Of a DNA stretch of 64,000 bases, positions 62,881 through 64,000 are shown piece after piece. Positions within the stretch are counted from its first letter, which is position 1. Each line of letters opens with the position of its first letter. The notes under the pieces are model-generated. The model saw only the letters and a list, made by a program, of their open reading frames with translations, was not told the DNA's origin and made no database searches. The position numbers and the translations under genes are program-made. Source of the DNA: Eremophila alpestris peregrina. Lineage: Eukaryota > Chordata > Aves > Passeriformes > Alaudidae. The DNA lies in contig WMCF01000059.1 in the NCBI GenBank assembly GCA_009792885.1, positions 2,200,832 through 2,264,831 of the forward strand, written 5' to 3'.

Positions 62881-64000
62881 TTATAAAGACAGAAACCCCT
62901 TTTTGGCCCAGCTCAATTGTAGATGTGTGAGAATTCCCCTTGATCCATTCCTGGACTGAAGGATTTGTGACTCAATTGTCAGGTCTGGTCATGCAGAATC
63001 ACAGCTGAATTTAGAGACTGTGGTGAAGTATTTGAGTAAATGAGTGGGGAAACACTGGGAATAAGGATGCTTTTCCCATGGCTCTTTGGGCAGGAATAAC
63101 AGTCAAATCTTTGCAAATGAGCAAATATTTCCAAGGGCTCTTCCCATGCTCTCAAAGCCAGTGTGGCTGCTTTGGTAGACAGCAGCTTTGTGGGAAGGGG
63201 ATCTATTGTCCTTGACCTTTGGGTAAAATAGAGACACAGGTTGTGTAAATTTTTGGATTCTGACAGGTGAAATGTTTAAAAAAGAAAAAAAAAGAATCTT
63301 AAGTTCATTTATTCCTGGTTTTATTTCCTCCAGGCTTTTCCTTCCCAGACAGCTTTAAAGCACAGTGCTTCTTCTGAATGCAAAGTGATCCCTGCTGCAG
63401 GGACCCAGCACTGTCAGCTCAAATCCAGATGAGAAAGGTCACACCATGAAACTCCAGCAGCAGCAAAGCCTTTTCCTTTTGGGCTGCTCTCAGCCAGTCA
63501 CACAGGGTGCTGCTGGCATGTCTGATTCCCTTCCTGATTCCCAGGAGTGGGAAAACCACATCCCTCCTGCTGCTGCTGCTGCTCTCTCATCACTATTTAT
63601 CAAATACTTGTTCCTATTTCATTCCTCTTTCTCTTTGGAGGAGCTGAGGTCACACAAATCTGTCCCAGTGCTGTGGCCTTGTCCAGACCCTGGGAAAACT
63701 TGGGGTACAACTGCCCTGCAGCAAGGGAATTCCCTTTAGGCAGGTGAGACCTGCTGGGCCTGGGGCAGGGCTCTGAAATCACTGCTGTCAGAGAGAGTGC
63801 AGCTAAAGCTGCTCTGATTTCCATGAGAGAGTGGCCTATAAAAGCTGAATCCTGAATTAAGACATTTACATCCTTCCATGAGCATTTAAAGTCCATAAGC
63901 TAGTTGTAAATAGCTGATGCTTGCAAGTAGGTGACACTTTGCTGCACTGTGGAAAAACTTAGTTGGTAGACTTGGAGGAGAAAATCCATGTGCATCTTCC
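62881..64000. other. DNA downstream of LRIG2
   Basis: I see no exon, RNA gene or repeat tail. A short CTG run lies at 63567-63584. Confidence 0.5.

Noticed and set aside
1..64000. CRISPR arrays, bacterial operons, tRNA or rRNA genes
   Set aside because: The window is vertebrate nuclear DNA. No spaced direct repeats of CRISPR type, no cloverleaf with A/B boxes and no rRNA sequence were seen.

Overview
The window reads as vertebrate, and specifically avian, nuclear DNA. The split genes have vertebrate GT-AG introns. The dispersed repeats are almost all CR1 LINE fragments with the bird-type tail (ATTCTATGATTCT-like), accompanied by a few probable avian ERV LTR fragments. Two known genes are present in head-to-head orientation, SLC16A1 (MCT1) on the minus strand and LRIG2 on the plus strand, which is the same neighbourhood and orientation as in human 1p13. 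The high GC, short introns and strong CpG islands fit a bird microchromosome. The species cannot be named from the sequence.

Layout. 1-115 is a short minisatellite. 116-5755 is non-coding DNA with one CR1. 5760-21290 is SLC16A1 on the minus strand: a 3'UTR ending near a poly(A) signal at 5780-5785, four coding exons (7011-7279, 7672-8529, 8987-9130, 12542-12758; 495 codons), an 8.4-kb intron inside the 5'UTR and a CpG-island promoter near 21.25 kb. Behind that promoter lies about 0.5 kb of GC-rich tandem repeat. 22.0-37.5 kb is intergenic, with one assembly gap, isolated CpG-rich patches and AT-rich islands that may be regulatory. 37.56-37.60 kb is a perfect 38-bp Nextera mate-pair junction adapter, which is synthetic sequence left in the assembly. 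A 33-bp minisatellite and the LRIG2 CpG island follow. LRIG2 then runs on the plus strand in 18 coding exons from 38028 to 61472 (1050 codons). All 18 exons can be joined in frame, so the gene is intact here. Its 3'UTR and downstream DNA fill the rest.

Function. MCT1 is the proton-coupled lactate/pyruvate/ketone-body transporter of the plasma membrane. LRIG2 is a single-pass membrane protein with leucine-rich repeats and three Ig domains that modulates receptor signalling. They are neighbours, but nothing in the sequence shows that they act together.

Most notable observations: (1) the Nextera adapter, which makes contiguity at 37.56 kb unproven and creates spurious ORFs; (2) a 30-bp minisatellite that has amplified the exon-14/intron-14 splice-donor junction of LRIG2, giving a row of identical donors that would each add an in-frame cysteine-rich decapeptide; (3) GC-rich tandem arrays beside both promoters; (4) CR1 tails sitting 30-40 bp upstream of two LRIG2 3' splice sites; (5) a compact octamer/X-box/octamer cluster in the intergenic region.
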